Shown: positions 1-5,907 of the stretch, in pieces
Layout: every line of letters begins with the position of its first letter
How positions within the stretch are numbered: position 1 is the first letter of the stretch
Source of the DNA: Kosmotogaceae bacterium
GTDB lineage: Bacteria; Thermotogota; Thermotogae; Petrotogales; Kosmotogaceae
Reading direction: 5' to 3'
Assembly (NCBI GenBank): GCA_003444085.1
Contig: DLVL01000122.1
Location: 12,300 to 24,141 of the forward strand
DNA: 11,842 bases
Program-made: the position numbers and the translations under genes
Notes under the pieces: generated by a model
The model's database searches: none
What the model saw: the letters and a program-made list of their open reading frames with translations, nothing else
What the model was told of the DNA's origin: nothing

Positions 1-703
1 CCTGACCCTTGCGGTGATAAATTTCGATATCCGATGACTTGCCAGATATGCTGAACACGCTGTATTGATCTTCTCTGAGCAAGACCAGGGGAGAAGAAAA
101 TGACTTGCCTTGAGAGCTCCAGCGAGCATCACCTTGATCGCTTCCTCCGACCACTGCTTTCCACTTGTCCGGAAGGTCGATGCTCAAAGTCCATTCATGT
201 GCAGTTAGTGCAAGCCCATCAAGATATGATGTGTGAACAGGATACCAGCAGAATCTCCAGGCAAAGAAATCCCCAGCAGACGACTCTTCCATATCAAAAC
301 TCTTCGAAAAAAGGGTGATGAAGTCGATTGTGATTTCGTTGTTCTGCGTATCAACGATCATGACAGCATCTCTTCTTGTCTCATCACTGCCAAGGAGTTC
401 CGAAGGATGATTCGTTATTTTGTAATGCAGTTCATTACCTTCTGCATCGTACACACCCAGAATATCAATGGCTGTCCTGTGTGTATCGAACAGACTGTGT
501 AGAAATGGATTGTCACTTCTGGACAGATTCGGCCATAGGAGAAAGATCGGTTCCTCTTCATCCAGAGTTACCCTTACCGATCCTTCAATCGTCATCTTCT
601 GTGGATTGAAGGCAACCTGGATATCGTAAATTGCACCCATCAAACTGGAAGTCACGACAATTATGGCAATTAACACCAGAAGGCCTCTTCTCAAGTCAAT
701 CAT
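1..703 (-). CDS. Exported protein resembling the N-terminal domain of M1-family metallopeptidases (3' end outside window)
   Basis: Reading the minus strand from an ATG at 703-701 gives 234 uninterrupted codons running off the left edge, so the gene is partial. The start has an AGGAG ribosome binding site about five bases upstream. The protein begins MIDLRRGLLVLIAIIVVTSS, a short basic stretch and hydrophobic core ending near LMGA, a plausible signal peptide (residues 1-24). The following sequence alternates like beta-strands: a segment around YDIQVAFNPQKMTIEGSVRV (residues 26-45), then LDEEEPIFLLWPN. This is the style of the saddle-shaped N-terminal beta domain of M1 aminopeptidase-like proteins, in which an early strand pair reads roughly 'Y.i.v.fd...m.i.G...v'. 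The catalytic HExxH region would lie outside the window, so the peptidase assignment is inference from fold style only. The reading frame itself is well supported. It is transcribed divergently from the ABC operon. Alternatives include any other exported beta-sandwich protein. Confidence 0.72.
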   Translation of the reverse strand, partial: MIDLRRGLLVLIAIIVVTSSLMGAIYDIQVAFNPQKMTIEGSVRVTLDEEEPIFLLWPNLSRSDNPFLHSLFDTHRTAIDILGVYDAEGNELHYKITNHPSELLGSDETRRDAVMIVDTQNNEITIDFITLFSKSFDMEESSAGDFFAWRFCWYPVHTSYLDGLALTAHEWTLSIDLPDKWKAVVGGSDQGDARWSSQGKSFSSPLVLLREDQYSVFSISGKSSDIEIYHRKGQ

Positions 704-947
704 CTCCTGTTCGTTTTCCTATCTTGGCCTTGAGTAACTATGTATTAAGTCAAGTATATTACACACCTCAAACATGTCGAGGTACAGCTCCATGGTCGTC
801 CGGTGGGTCGTTGCGAAGGGTTACCAGTTGTTTCCTGAAATATTTTCGTTTAGTATATCAAAAAAATTCATTTATCACTTGACTTTTATTCTATACTTAT
901 GATATATTGAGTTTTGATGTATTGTTTTTGAGGGAGTGTGGAAAAAA
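704..947. promoter_or_regulatory. Divergent intergenic region with promoter for the ABC operon
   Basis: This 244-base AT-rich region separates two divergent genes. On the plus strand TTGACT (879-884) is followed after 18 bases by TATATT (903-908), a good sigma-70-type promoter that would start transcription near 915, about 30 bases before the permease ATG. On the minus strand a weaker candidate is TTGAGG (about 767-772) followed by TAATAC, upstream of the exported peptidase-like gene. No clear gene or structured RNA is visible in the remainder. Confidence 0.5.
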
Positions 948-1718
948 ATGATCAGAGCACTGCTCGTGAATATCTGGAAGAACCTGATCGAATTCAAGAG
1001 ATACTTCTTCAACTCGCTATCAGGAATACTGACCATTGTCATATTCTTCTACCTGATCTTCTTTGGCCTGCAAGCTGTGGCAGGAGGAACCCCGCAGTTC
1101 GGTGATACGATTGACGGTGTTATTGTGGGTTATTTCATGTGGCTCATGTTTCTTCTCTCTTTTCAGAACGTGAGCTTCGGAATAATTGAAGAAGCACAGA
1201 GAGGGACTTTGGAGCAGGTCTTTATGTCTCCCATACCATTTGAATTCCAGGTGTTCTCGAGAATAGTTGGTGAGTTTCTCATAAATCTTCTGTTGGTTGT
1301 CGGGTTAATGTATCTTGCTGCATTCACGACCGGCCGCTCTTTGAACTTCAATCTCATTACCCTGCTGTACCTTCTGATTGTAGGAGTAATGAGTGCCCTT
1401 GGGGTTGGAATGATTCTGGGAGGAATAGCTCTGATATTCAAGCGAATCGCTTCGTTCATACAAATAGTCACATTTGGTTCGCTCGCATTCACAATGCTAG
1501 ATGTTACTGCAAATCCCATCCTGAGGCTTCTTCCGATGGCCCAGACAGCACATATGATGAGATTCATGACACTGGAGAATTACACCTTATTCAGTTATCC
1601 GCTAATGGAGCACCTCTACCTGTGGGCTGCTTCTGCGATCTACTTGCTCATTGGAATAACCGTATTCCGTTCATTCGAAAAGCGCGCAATGGTTACAGGG
1701 GCGCTTGGGCAGTACTGA
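948..1718 (+). CDS. ABC-2 type transporter permease
   Basis: This 256-residue integral membrane protein is the permease half of an ABC-2 (DrrB/NatB-like) exporter; the substrate cannot be told from sequence. About six hydrophobic segments are visible (roughly residues 24-45, 57-77, 108-128, 135-160, 168-185 and 218-240). The cytoplasmic motif EEAQRGTLEQVFMSP at 81-95 matches the 'E...GTLE.l..sP' coupling segment typical of ABC-2 permeases. I place the start at ATG 948. A GTG at 936 is in frame, but it overlaps the only good Shine-Dalgarno sequence (AGGGAG, 931-936), which sits 11 bases before ATG 948. The ATPase gene begins 14 bases after the stop, with its ribosome binding site overlapping the TGA, so the two are certainly co-translated partners. 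Permease-before-ATPase order is less common than the reverse but well known. Confidence 0.9.
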   Translation: MIRALLVNIWKNLIEFKRYFFNSLSGILTIVIFFYLIFFGLQAVAGGTPQFGDTIDGVIVGYFMWLMFLLSFQNVSFGIIEEAQRGTLEQVFMSPIPFEFQVFSRIVGEFLINLLLVVGLMYLAAFTTGRSLNFNLITLLYLLIVGVMSALGVGMILGGIALIFKRIASFIQIVTFGSLAFTMLDVTANPILRLLPMAQTAHMMRFMTLENYTLFSYPLMEHLYLWAASAIYLLIGITVFRSFEKRAMVTGALGQY

Positions 1719-1732
1719 GGAGGTATTTTGTC

Positions 1733-2674
1733 GTGAGCATTCTTTCAGTAAAAAATCTTGTGAAGACGTATAAACGAAGAAAGACCCGGGAAATACTCAC
1801 TGCAGTTGACAGTATAAGCATGAATATAGACAAAGGCGAGATATTCGCGCTGCTTGGTCCAAACGGTGCAGGAAAGACCACAACGATCAAGGCGATATGC
1901 GGACTCCTTTTGCCCGACAGTGGAGTGATCACGGTAAAAGGGGAAGACGTGGTGAAACACAGGAGTACTGCTCTTCACCACATAAATGCTGTGCTCGAAG
2001 GTAACAGAAACCTGTACTATCGGCTTACCCCTGTTGAGAACATCATATATTTCTGCGGTATTCGAGGAGAGAAGATCACCAGAAAAGATGCGATCGCATT
2101 GCTGGAGGTATTTGGCATCACGGACAGGTCAGATGATCTTGTGCAGCAATTGTCCAGAGGCATGCAGCAGAAAGCAGCGATTGCGACTACGCTGGCAACA
2201 AAAGCAGAGGTTCTGCTTCTGGACGAGCCAACCCTTGGACTCGATGTTTCTTCCGCAATCGAATTGCGTCGTCTCATGAAAGAAATCGTTTCAGACCACG
2301 GAAGGACCATTCTACTCTCTACACATGACATGAATCTCGTTGAAGCTGTTGCAGATAGAGTTGCGATTATGAACAAGGGAAGAATCGTTGTCTGTGAAAA
2401 GAAAGAGAAGCTCATGAAGCTATTCACGGCAAGGGCTTACAGAATAAGACTCACACAAGTCTCAGAAGGAATAATGAGTCTATTCGCTTCACTTGAACCC
2501 CGCGATATCCAAAAGGAGAATGGTTTCGTTGATTTCACGGTAGACTTGACAAATCAGGAAGTGCTGTTTGAGCTTGTCGAGAGAGTGAGACAGTCAGAAG
2601 CCCGGATAGAGTCTATAGAACAAGAACAGGTGAACTTCGAAAGAATATTCCTGAAATACATCTCCGATCAATGA
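1733..2674 (+). CDS. ABC-2 transporter ATP-binding protein
   Basis: This 313-residue ATPase energises the preceding permease. The start is GTG 1733, eight bases after GAGGAGGT (1717-1724), which overlaps the permease stop; the open frame extends back to an ATG at 1622, but that would lie inside the permease gene. Visible motifs are Walker A GPNGAGKTT (42-50), signature LSRGMQQK, Walker B LLLDEPTLGLD, and the switch histidine in LLSTHDM. At the Q-loop the glutamine is replaced: the segment reads VLEGNRNLYYRLTPVENI, a variant seen in a subfamily of ABC-2 export ATPases. About 85 residues follow the nucleotide-binding domain (from roughly 225), as in DrrA/CcmA-like exporters where this tail contacts the permease or regulates it. 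Substrate is unknown; drug, lipid or polysaccharide export are all possible. Confidence 0.92.
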   Translation: MSILSVKNLVKTYKRRKTREILTAVDSISMNIDKGEIFALLGPNGAGKTTTIKAICGLLLPDSGVITVKGEDVVKHRSTALHHINAVLEGNRNLYYRLTPVENIIYFCGIRGEKITRKDAIALLEVFGITDRSDDLVQQLSRGMQQKAAIATTLATKAEVLLLDEPTLGLDVSSAIELRRLMKEIVSDHGRTILLSTHDMNLVEAVADRVAIMNKGRIVVCEKKEKLMKLFTARAYRIRLTQVSEGIMSLFASLEPRDIQKENGFVDFTVDLTNQEVLFELVERVRQSEARIESIEQEQVNFERIFLKYISDQ

Positions 2675-2702
2675 TATGCACTCACAATATGCTGTATCAT
2701 TG
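2669..2702 (+). repeat. Imperfect inverted repeat over the ATPase stop codon
   Basis: CAATGATA (2669-2676) pairs with TATCATTG (2695-2702), with additional inner GCA/TGC pairing (2678-2680 with 2690-2692). The ATPase TGA lies inside the left arm. No T-run follows, so it is not a normal terminator. It could stabilise the upstream mRNA or modulate expression of the hydrolase, but this is speculative. Confidence 0.4.
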
Positions 2703-2739
2703 ATGCACAGGCAATAGACTTCTTCCTGGAGGTCGTCTT

Positions 2740-3663
2740 TTGATCTTTCTTATAGTGCTGGGAGTTATCGGAGTTCTTCTGTTGCTGGCGGGTATGTACT
2801 TCTGCAGGGTTGTCATAAAACCGAAGAAATACTCCCGTTCTTACAGCTACGATTTCGTCATTGAACGTGGCGAGTTCGAGAAAAGCGAATTCGAAAGACT
2901 GCATAAAGAGAGAGTTGTTGTGAAGTCTCCCTTCGGTTATGATCTCTCGGGTTACTTTTTCCCAAACGGAGAGTCGAAAAGAGCCGTGGTATTCTGTCAC
3001 GGCATTACATGGAATCTCTTTGGGTCTATCAAGTACATGATGCTGTTCAGGGAGCTTGGTTTTGCAGGACTTGTCTTTGACCATCGCAATCATGGTGAAA
3101 GTGGCGGTATCACAACAACTTTCGGGAAATATGAAAAATATGATCTCGGCGTTCTTGTGGAATGGATCAGGGATCGACTTGGAAATGACGCAATTGTTGG
3201 GCTTCATGGAGAGTCTTTGGGGGCAGCTGTTACCCTGCAATACCTGGCGATGGACCAGGACATAAGCTTTTGTGTAGCTGATTGTCCGTTTTCTGACCTT
3301 CTTGATCTCTTGAAGTTGCGCCTGAAAAACGACTACAGACTGCCTCCCTTTCCCTTGATCAACCTTGCCAGCTTCTTCTCCAGGTTGTCAACAGATTTTC
3401 GTTTTGTTGAAGCTTCACCAAGGCGCGCCCTCGAGGGAGTTGATACACCGATCCTTTTCGTGCATGGTGAAGAGGACAGGTATATTCCTCCAGAGATGAG
3501 TCTTGAAATGGCCGAACAGCAGAGAACCACTCGGAGAGTCTTTTTAGCACCAGAAGCTGGTCATGCAGAGTCCTTTCTGAAGAACAGCGATAGTTACACA
3601 GAGGAAGTGATTGATTTCCTGAAGGCTTTCGGTCTTCTTGACAGTGAAAAGGCAAAGAAATGA
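2740..3663 (+). CDS. Membrane-anchored alpha/beta hydrolase
   Basis: This 307-residue protein starts at TTG 2740, six bases after a GGAGGT site (2728-2733); no better ATG or GTG is available. Residues 1-22 form one hydrophobic helix without an obvious cleavage site, so the enzyme is probably anchored to the inner membrane. The alpha/beta hydrolase fold is clear: oxyanion-hole HG in VVFCHGIT (83-90), FDHRNHGES after strand 4, nucleophile elbow GESLG with Ser159, acid Asp246 in HGEEDRYIP, and His275 in EAGHAES. All three catalytic residues are present, so it should be active as an esterase, lipase or peptidase-like enzyme. The family resembles the 'BAAT/Bem46-like' single-helix-anchored hydrolases; substrate is unknown. 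It lies 65 bases after the ATPase with no terminator between, so it likely belongs to the exporter operon and may act on the exported compound, which is inference. Confidence 0.88.
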   Translation: MIFLIVLGVIGVLLLLAGMYFCRVVIKPKKYSRSYSYDFVIERGEFEKSEFERLHKERVVVKSPFGYDLSGYFFPNGESKRAVVFCHGITWNLFGSIKYMMLFRELGFAGLVFDHRNHGESGGITTTFGKYEKYDLGVLVEWIRDRLGNDAIVGLHGESLGAAVTLQYLAMDQDISFCVADCPFSDLLDLLKLRLKNDYRLPPFPLINLASFFSRLSTDFRFVEASPRRALEGVDTPILFVHGEEDRYIPPEMSLEMAEQQRTTRRVFLAPEAGHAESFLKNSDSYTEEVIDFLKAFGLLDSEKAKK

Positions 3664-3675
3664 ATTGATCAGCAG

Positions 3676-4638
3676 TCAGTATCGTTCAACCCTGTCTCTA
3701 CCACCTTCTTTTGCCTTATAGAGAGCTTTGTCTGCTCTTCTCAGAAGATCGTCTTCGGTATCGCCCTGTTCATAAACTGCAACCCCGAAACTCGCGGTTA
3801 TTGAGGCCTGGTGGCTGTTGATAATCTTCATCTCTTTGAGCACTTTTCTTATCCTGTCAGCACACTGAACGGCTTCTACAACACAGACGTTGGGACAGAG
3901 TATGACGAATTCCTCCCCACCGAGTCTTGCGACAGTATCCTCTTTTCTGACGGAATCCACCATCAGTTGCGCAAATGCTATTAGCGCTTTGTCACCGCCT
4001 TCATGACCGAACCTGTCGTTGATATCCTTGAAGTGAACAAGATCTGCCATTATCAGTGACAAAGGCATCTCATGTCTTTTTGAGTATGAAATAGTCTTCG
4101 TTAGCATCTGAATGAAGAAGCGGCGGTTTGGTATTGAAGTAAGATAATCGGTGTTCATGAGTGCTGTAATCTTTGCGTTAGCTTGTTCTATTTCGCGGTT
4201 CTTTTTGTTCAGTTCACGAGTAAGGTCGACCAGTTCGTTGTTAAGTTTCGACATTTCATTGAGAATGGAGCTTTCGGATATCAGCGGTCTTTCAAGAAAG
4301 ATGACAAGCCAATCTGATTGCACCCATATGCCTGCAGACATTGTAACCGGAATCCCTGATGAGCTTACGAGGTTTATCCTGGTCTTTGTGATTTCGCCTT
4401 CTTTGGGTCTTGGGATATCCATCTTCCCTTCCCTGTTGAGGAACTCAGTGAACTTCTTGCCTGTAACGCTGGGCAGTCCCAGCAATTTCGAGAAGCCTTT
4501 GCTGTGCCACAGTATTGAGAAATCCCTATCAACCACAACAATCCCTGCAGAAGATTCTTCGCTCACATATTCTGCCACTGTGCACATCAATTCCTTCATT
4601 TGTTCTTTCTCAAGACTCAACTTGCTCTCATCCACCAT
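3676..4638 (-). CDS. PAS-GGDEF diguanylate cyclase
   Basis: This 320-residue cytoplasmic protein should make c-di-GMP from two GTP. It has no membrane segment. Residues about 28-115 read as a PAS sensor domain (AGIVVVDRDFSILWHSKGFS, then SGIPVTMSAGIWVQSDWLVIF). A coiled-coil linker follows at about 120-160, then the GGDEF domain with the opening LTSIPNRR (166-173). The metal-binding Asp199 lies in MADLVHFKDIND, where the family usually has D.DhFK, so the second Asp is Val here. The active-site loop is GGEEF (240-244), a functional GGDEF variant. The product-inhibition I-site RxxD is present as RKED (231-234), five residues before the loop, so feedback inhibition is expected. The start ATG lies inside the last codons of the upstream B12-protein gene (22-base overlap) and has only a weak ribosome binding site, suggesting translational coupling to that now broken gene. 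It converges with the hydrolase gene with 12 bases between stops and no hairpin. Confidence 0.9.
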   Translation of the reverse strand: MVDESKLSLEKEQMKELMCTVAEYVSEESSAGIVVVDRDFSILWHSKGFSKLLGLPSVTGKKFTEFLNREGKMDIPRPKEGEITKTRINLVSSSGIPVTMSAGIWVQSDWLVIFLERPLISESSILNEMSKLNNELVDLTRELNKKNREIEQANAKITALMNTDYLTSIPNRRFFIQMLTKTISYSKRHEMPLSLIMADLVHFKDINDRFGHEGGDKALIAFAQLMVDSVRKEDTVARLGGEEFVILCPNVCVVEAVQCADRIRKVLKEMKIINSHQASITASFGVAVYEQGDTEDDLLRRADKALYKAKEGGRDRVERY

Positions 4639-5718
4639 TCATTTGCAATCTCAATAGCTTCGTTTCCATCCCTGGCAAATCCATCAGCACCAAGCTCTCT
4701 CCACAGTCCAGGTGCTGTGGAGAGCGCAAGACCACCCAGAACAATCTTTGTAGACGATAGAGCAGGGTCTTCTCTGATTGCCTCTATCAGTTTCGAAGTG
4801 TTCGAGAGATTGAAAGACATTGCCACGGAAAGCCCCAGAAAAAAGGTCTCCTGGTCCTCAGAAGTTTCATCAATTCCTCAGCAGGAGTACTCGCACCAAG
4901 AAAGGTGACATTCCATCCACTTATCTCAAGCAGATCTGCTACTATTCTGCTTCCCAATTCGTGATATTCGTTTGGAGAGCATGCAAGTACAGCCTCCCCC
5001 TTGTCATGACTAACATGAGCAAACTTTGGATACATGGCAGCCATTATCCTTCCGACAATAGTGGTAGCAAGATGCTCGTCTGCTACAGATATCTCGCCGC
5101 GTTCCCAAAGCAGACCGATTTTGTACAAAGCTGAACAACGCCAAGGTAAAAGGCCCCAAGGTCCGTTGCAAGGGATACGCTTCTTTCTGCAAAATCGAGT
5201 GCTTCTCCTGATTTCCCAGAAAGCAGGATTTCAACAAACGCGTTGCTGCGCTCATTATCCCTGTATTCGATATCCAGAGAGCCTGATTCCTCCTGAACCG
5301 TTTCTGCCAGAAGATCATGCTGTTCGATCATCCAGTCGTATATTCCCAGGATCTCCTTTGAAGCGTCTTCAGGCAAGTGTTCGCCAATCGCCTTTTTTCA
5401 TGCGTTCAAGACCGCGGGAAAGTAATCCCTTGAGAATCCCCTGGAGAGGTAAGACCTGTATACCCATGGGAGTGTTCTGGCCAGTAGAGCGAAATTATTG
5501 AACCTCAGGACGTTTTTAATGAAGCTGCCATGATTCTTATGGTTATCAATCATTACGGTGAGAGTGTTGTTTCCAATGAGCGAGAACACGTCTTCCCTTG
5601 ACGACATAATGTCATTGACCTTCTCAGTGAGAATCTCAACGCGTTCTTCGTAAGAGAGTGAAGAATCCTGTGACACTGGTTTCAGATATGCAGCTCTTCG
5701 AAGCAGCTCTTCATTCAT
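4617..5718 (-). pseudogene. Broken cobalamin (B12)-binding sensor protein gene, CarH-type photoreceptor domain
   Basis: Four open pieces on the minus strand join into one protein of about 367 residues: 5718-5398, then the same frame to 5083, then a second frame (about 5128-4787), then a third (about 4826-4617). Lesions are an in-frame TGA at 5400-5398 (after YFPAVLNA, before KKAIGEHLPED), a -1 (or -4) shift near 5128 where VVQ is followed by YKIGLLWERGE, and a -1 shift near 4858 after ELMKLL, before DQETFFLGLS. Residues 1-120 are helical, lack a MerR-type DNA-binding domain, and are not recognised. The middle carries LLWERGEISVADEHLAT with W, nine residues, then EH: the Wx9EH signature of the four-helix bundle that caps adenosylcobalamin in CarH/LitR photoreceptors. 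Next comes the Rossmann-like B12 domain with NEYHELG (ExHxxG, cobalt-ligand His), then LGLSVAMS and IVLGGLAL, which binds the nucleotide tail. The intact protein probably sensed B12, perhaps light, and acted with the overlapping diguanylate cyclase. None of the lesions is a homopolymer-length change, so decay is more likely than sequencing error. Confidence 0.85.
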
Positions 5719-5907
5719 GGTGTCCCCCCCTGAAACAGCGCGGATTGTCTGAACTGTGTATGAGTCAGTCTACCCATACTTATGTACAATGCATTATAGC
5801 AGAGTCGCGCAGTCAGTTGGTTCGCACTTTCAGCCTTCCGCCGGAAGCCTGGACAGAGATCAAGTATAATTGTCTGGAGCTATCAAATCGTTGAAAGGAG
5901 TGGAGTA
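5719..5907. promoter_or_regulatory. Divergent promoter region with two TATAAT boxes and a central palindrome
   Basis: On the plus strand TATAAT (5865-5870) lies about 38 bases before the metallopeptidase ATG; no good -35 box precedes it. On the minus strand TATAAT (5798-5793) lies about 75 bases before the start of the broken B12-protein gene, also with a weak -35. Between them sits the inverted repeat at 5832-5850. Weak -35 boxes next to a palindrome are what an activator-dependent or repressible divergent promoter would look like, but no regulator can be named. The broken gene's Shine-Dalgarno sequence is a run of seven G (5724-5730 on the minus strand), unlike the AGGAGG-type sites of its neighbours. 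Confidence 0.5.
5832..5850. repeat. Near-perfect palindrome, candidate operator
   Basis: CTTCCG (5835-5840), one central C, and CGGAAG (5842-5847) form a 13-base palindrome. With one mismatch pair on each side it extends to AG...CT (5832-5850). It covers the expected -35 position of the plus-strand promoter whose TATAAT is at 5865. There is no T-run after it and it lies upstream of genes on both sides, so a protein-binding site is more likely than a terminator. Confidence 0.45.

Noticed and set aside
719..793. Minus-strand 24-codon frame (MELYLDMFEV...) ending just before the exported peptidase-like gene, possible leader peptide
   Set aside because: No ribosome binding site precedes its ATG, and there is no attenuator hairpin between it and the gene; likely chance.
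1622..1732. Upstream extension of the ATPase frame to an ATG at 1622
   Set aside because: It lies inside the permease gene, its translation is unlike any ATPase N-terminus, and GTG 1733 has an ideal ribosome binding site.
2669..2702. Inverted repeat as a terminator after the ATPase gene
   Set aside because: The stem is AT-rich and imperfect and no T-run follows, so the operon probably continues.
2668..3240. 190-codon minus-strand frame antisense to the hydrolase
   Set aside because: It mirrors the codons of a clearly conserved hydrolase gene and has no recognisable protein features.
3664..3675. Terminator between the convergent hydrolase and cyclase genes
   Set aside because: Only 12 bases separate the stops and no stem-loop with a T-run is visible on either strand.
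5398..5400. UGA recoding (selenocysteine or Trp) in the B12-protein gene
   Set aside because: Other genes here end normally at TGA, no SECIS-like hairpin is obvious, and two frameshifts downstream would still break the gene.
5724..5730. G7 tract in the ribosome binding site as a phase-variable switch
   Set aside because: Seven bases is short for slippage-driven variation and the gene is already broken; no evidence of variation from one sequence.
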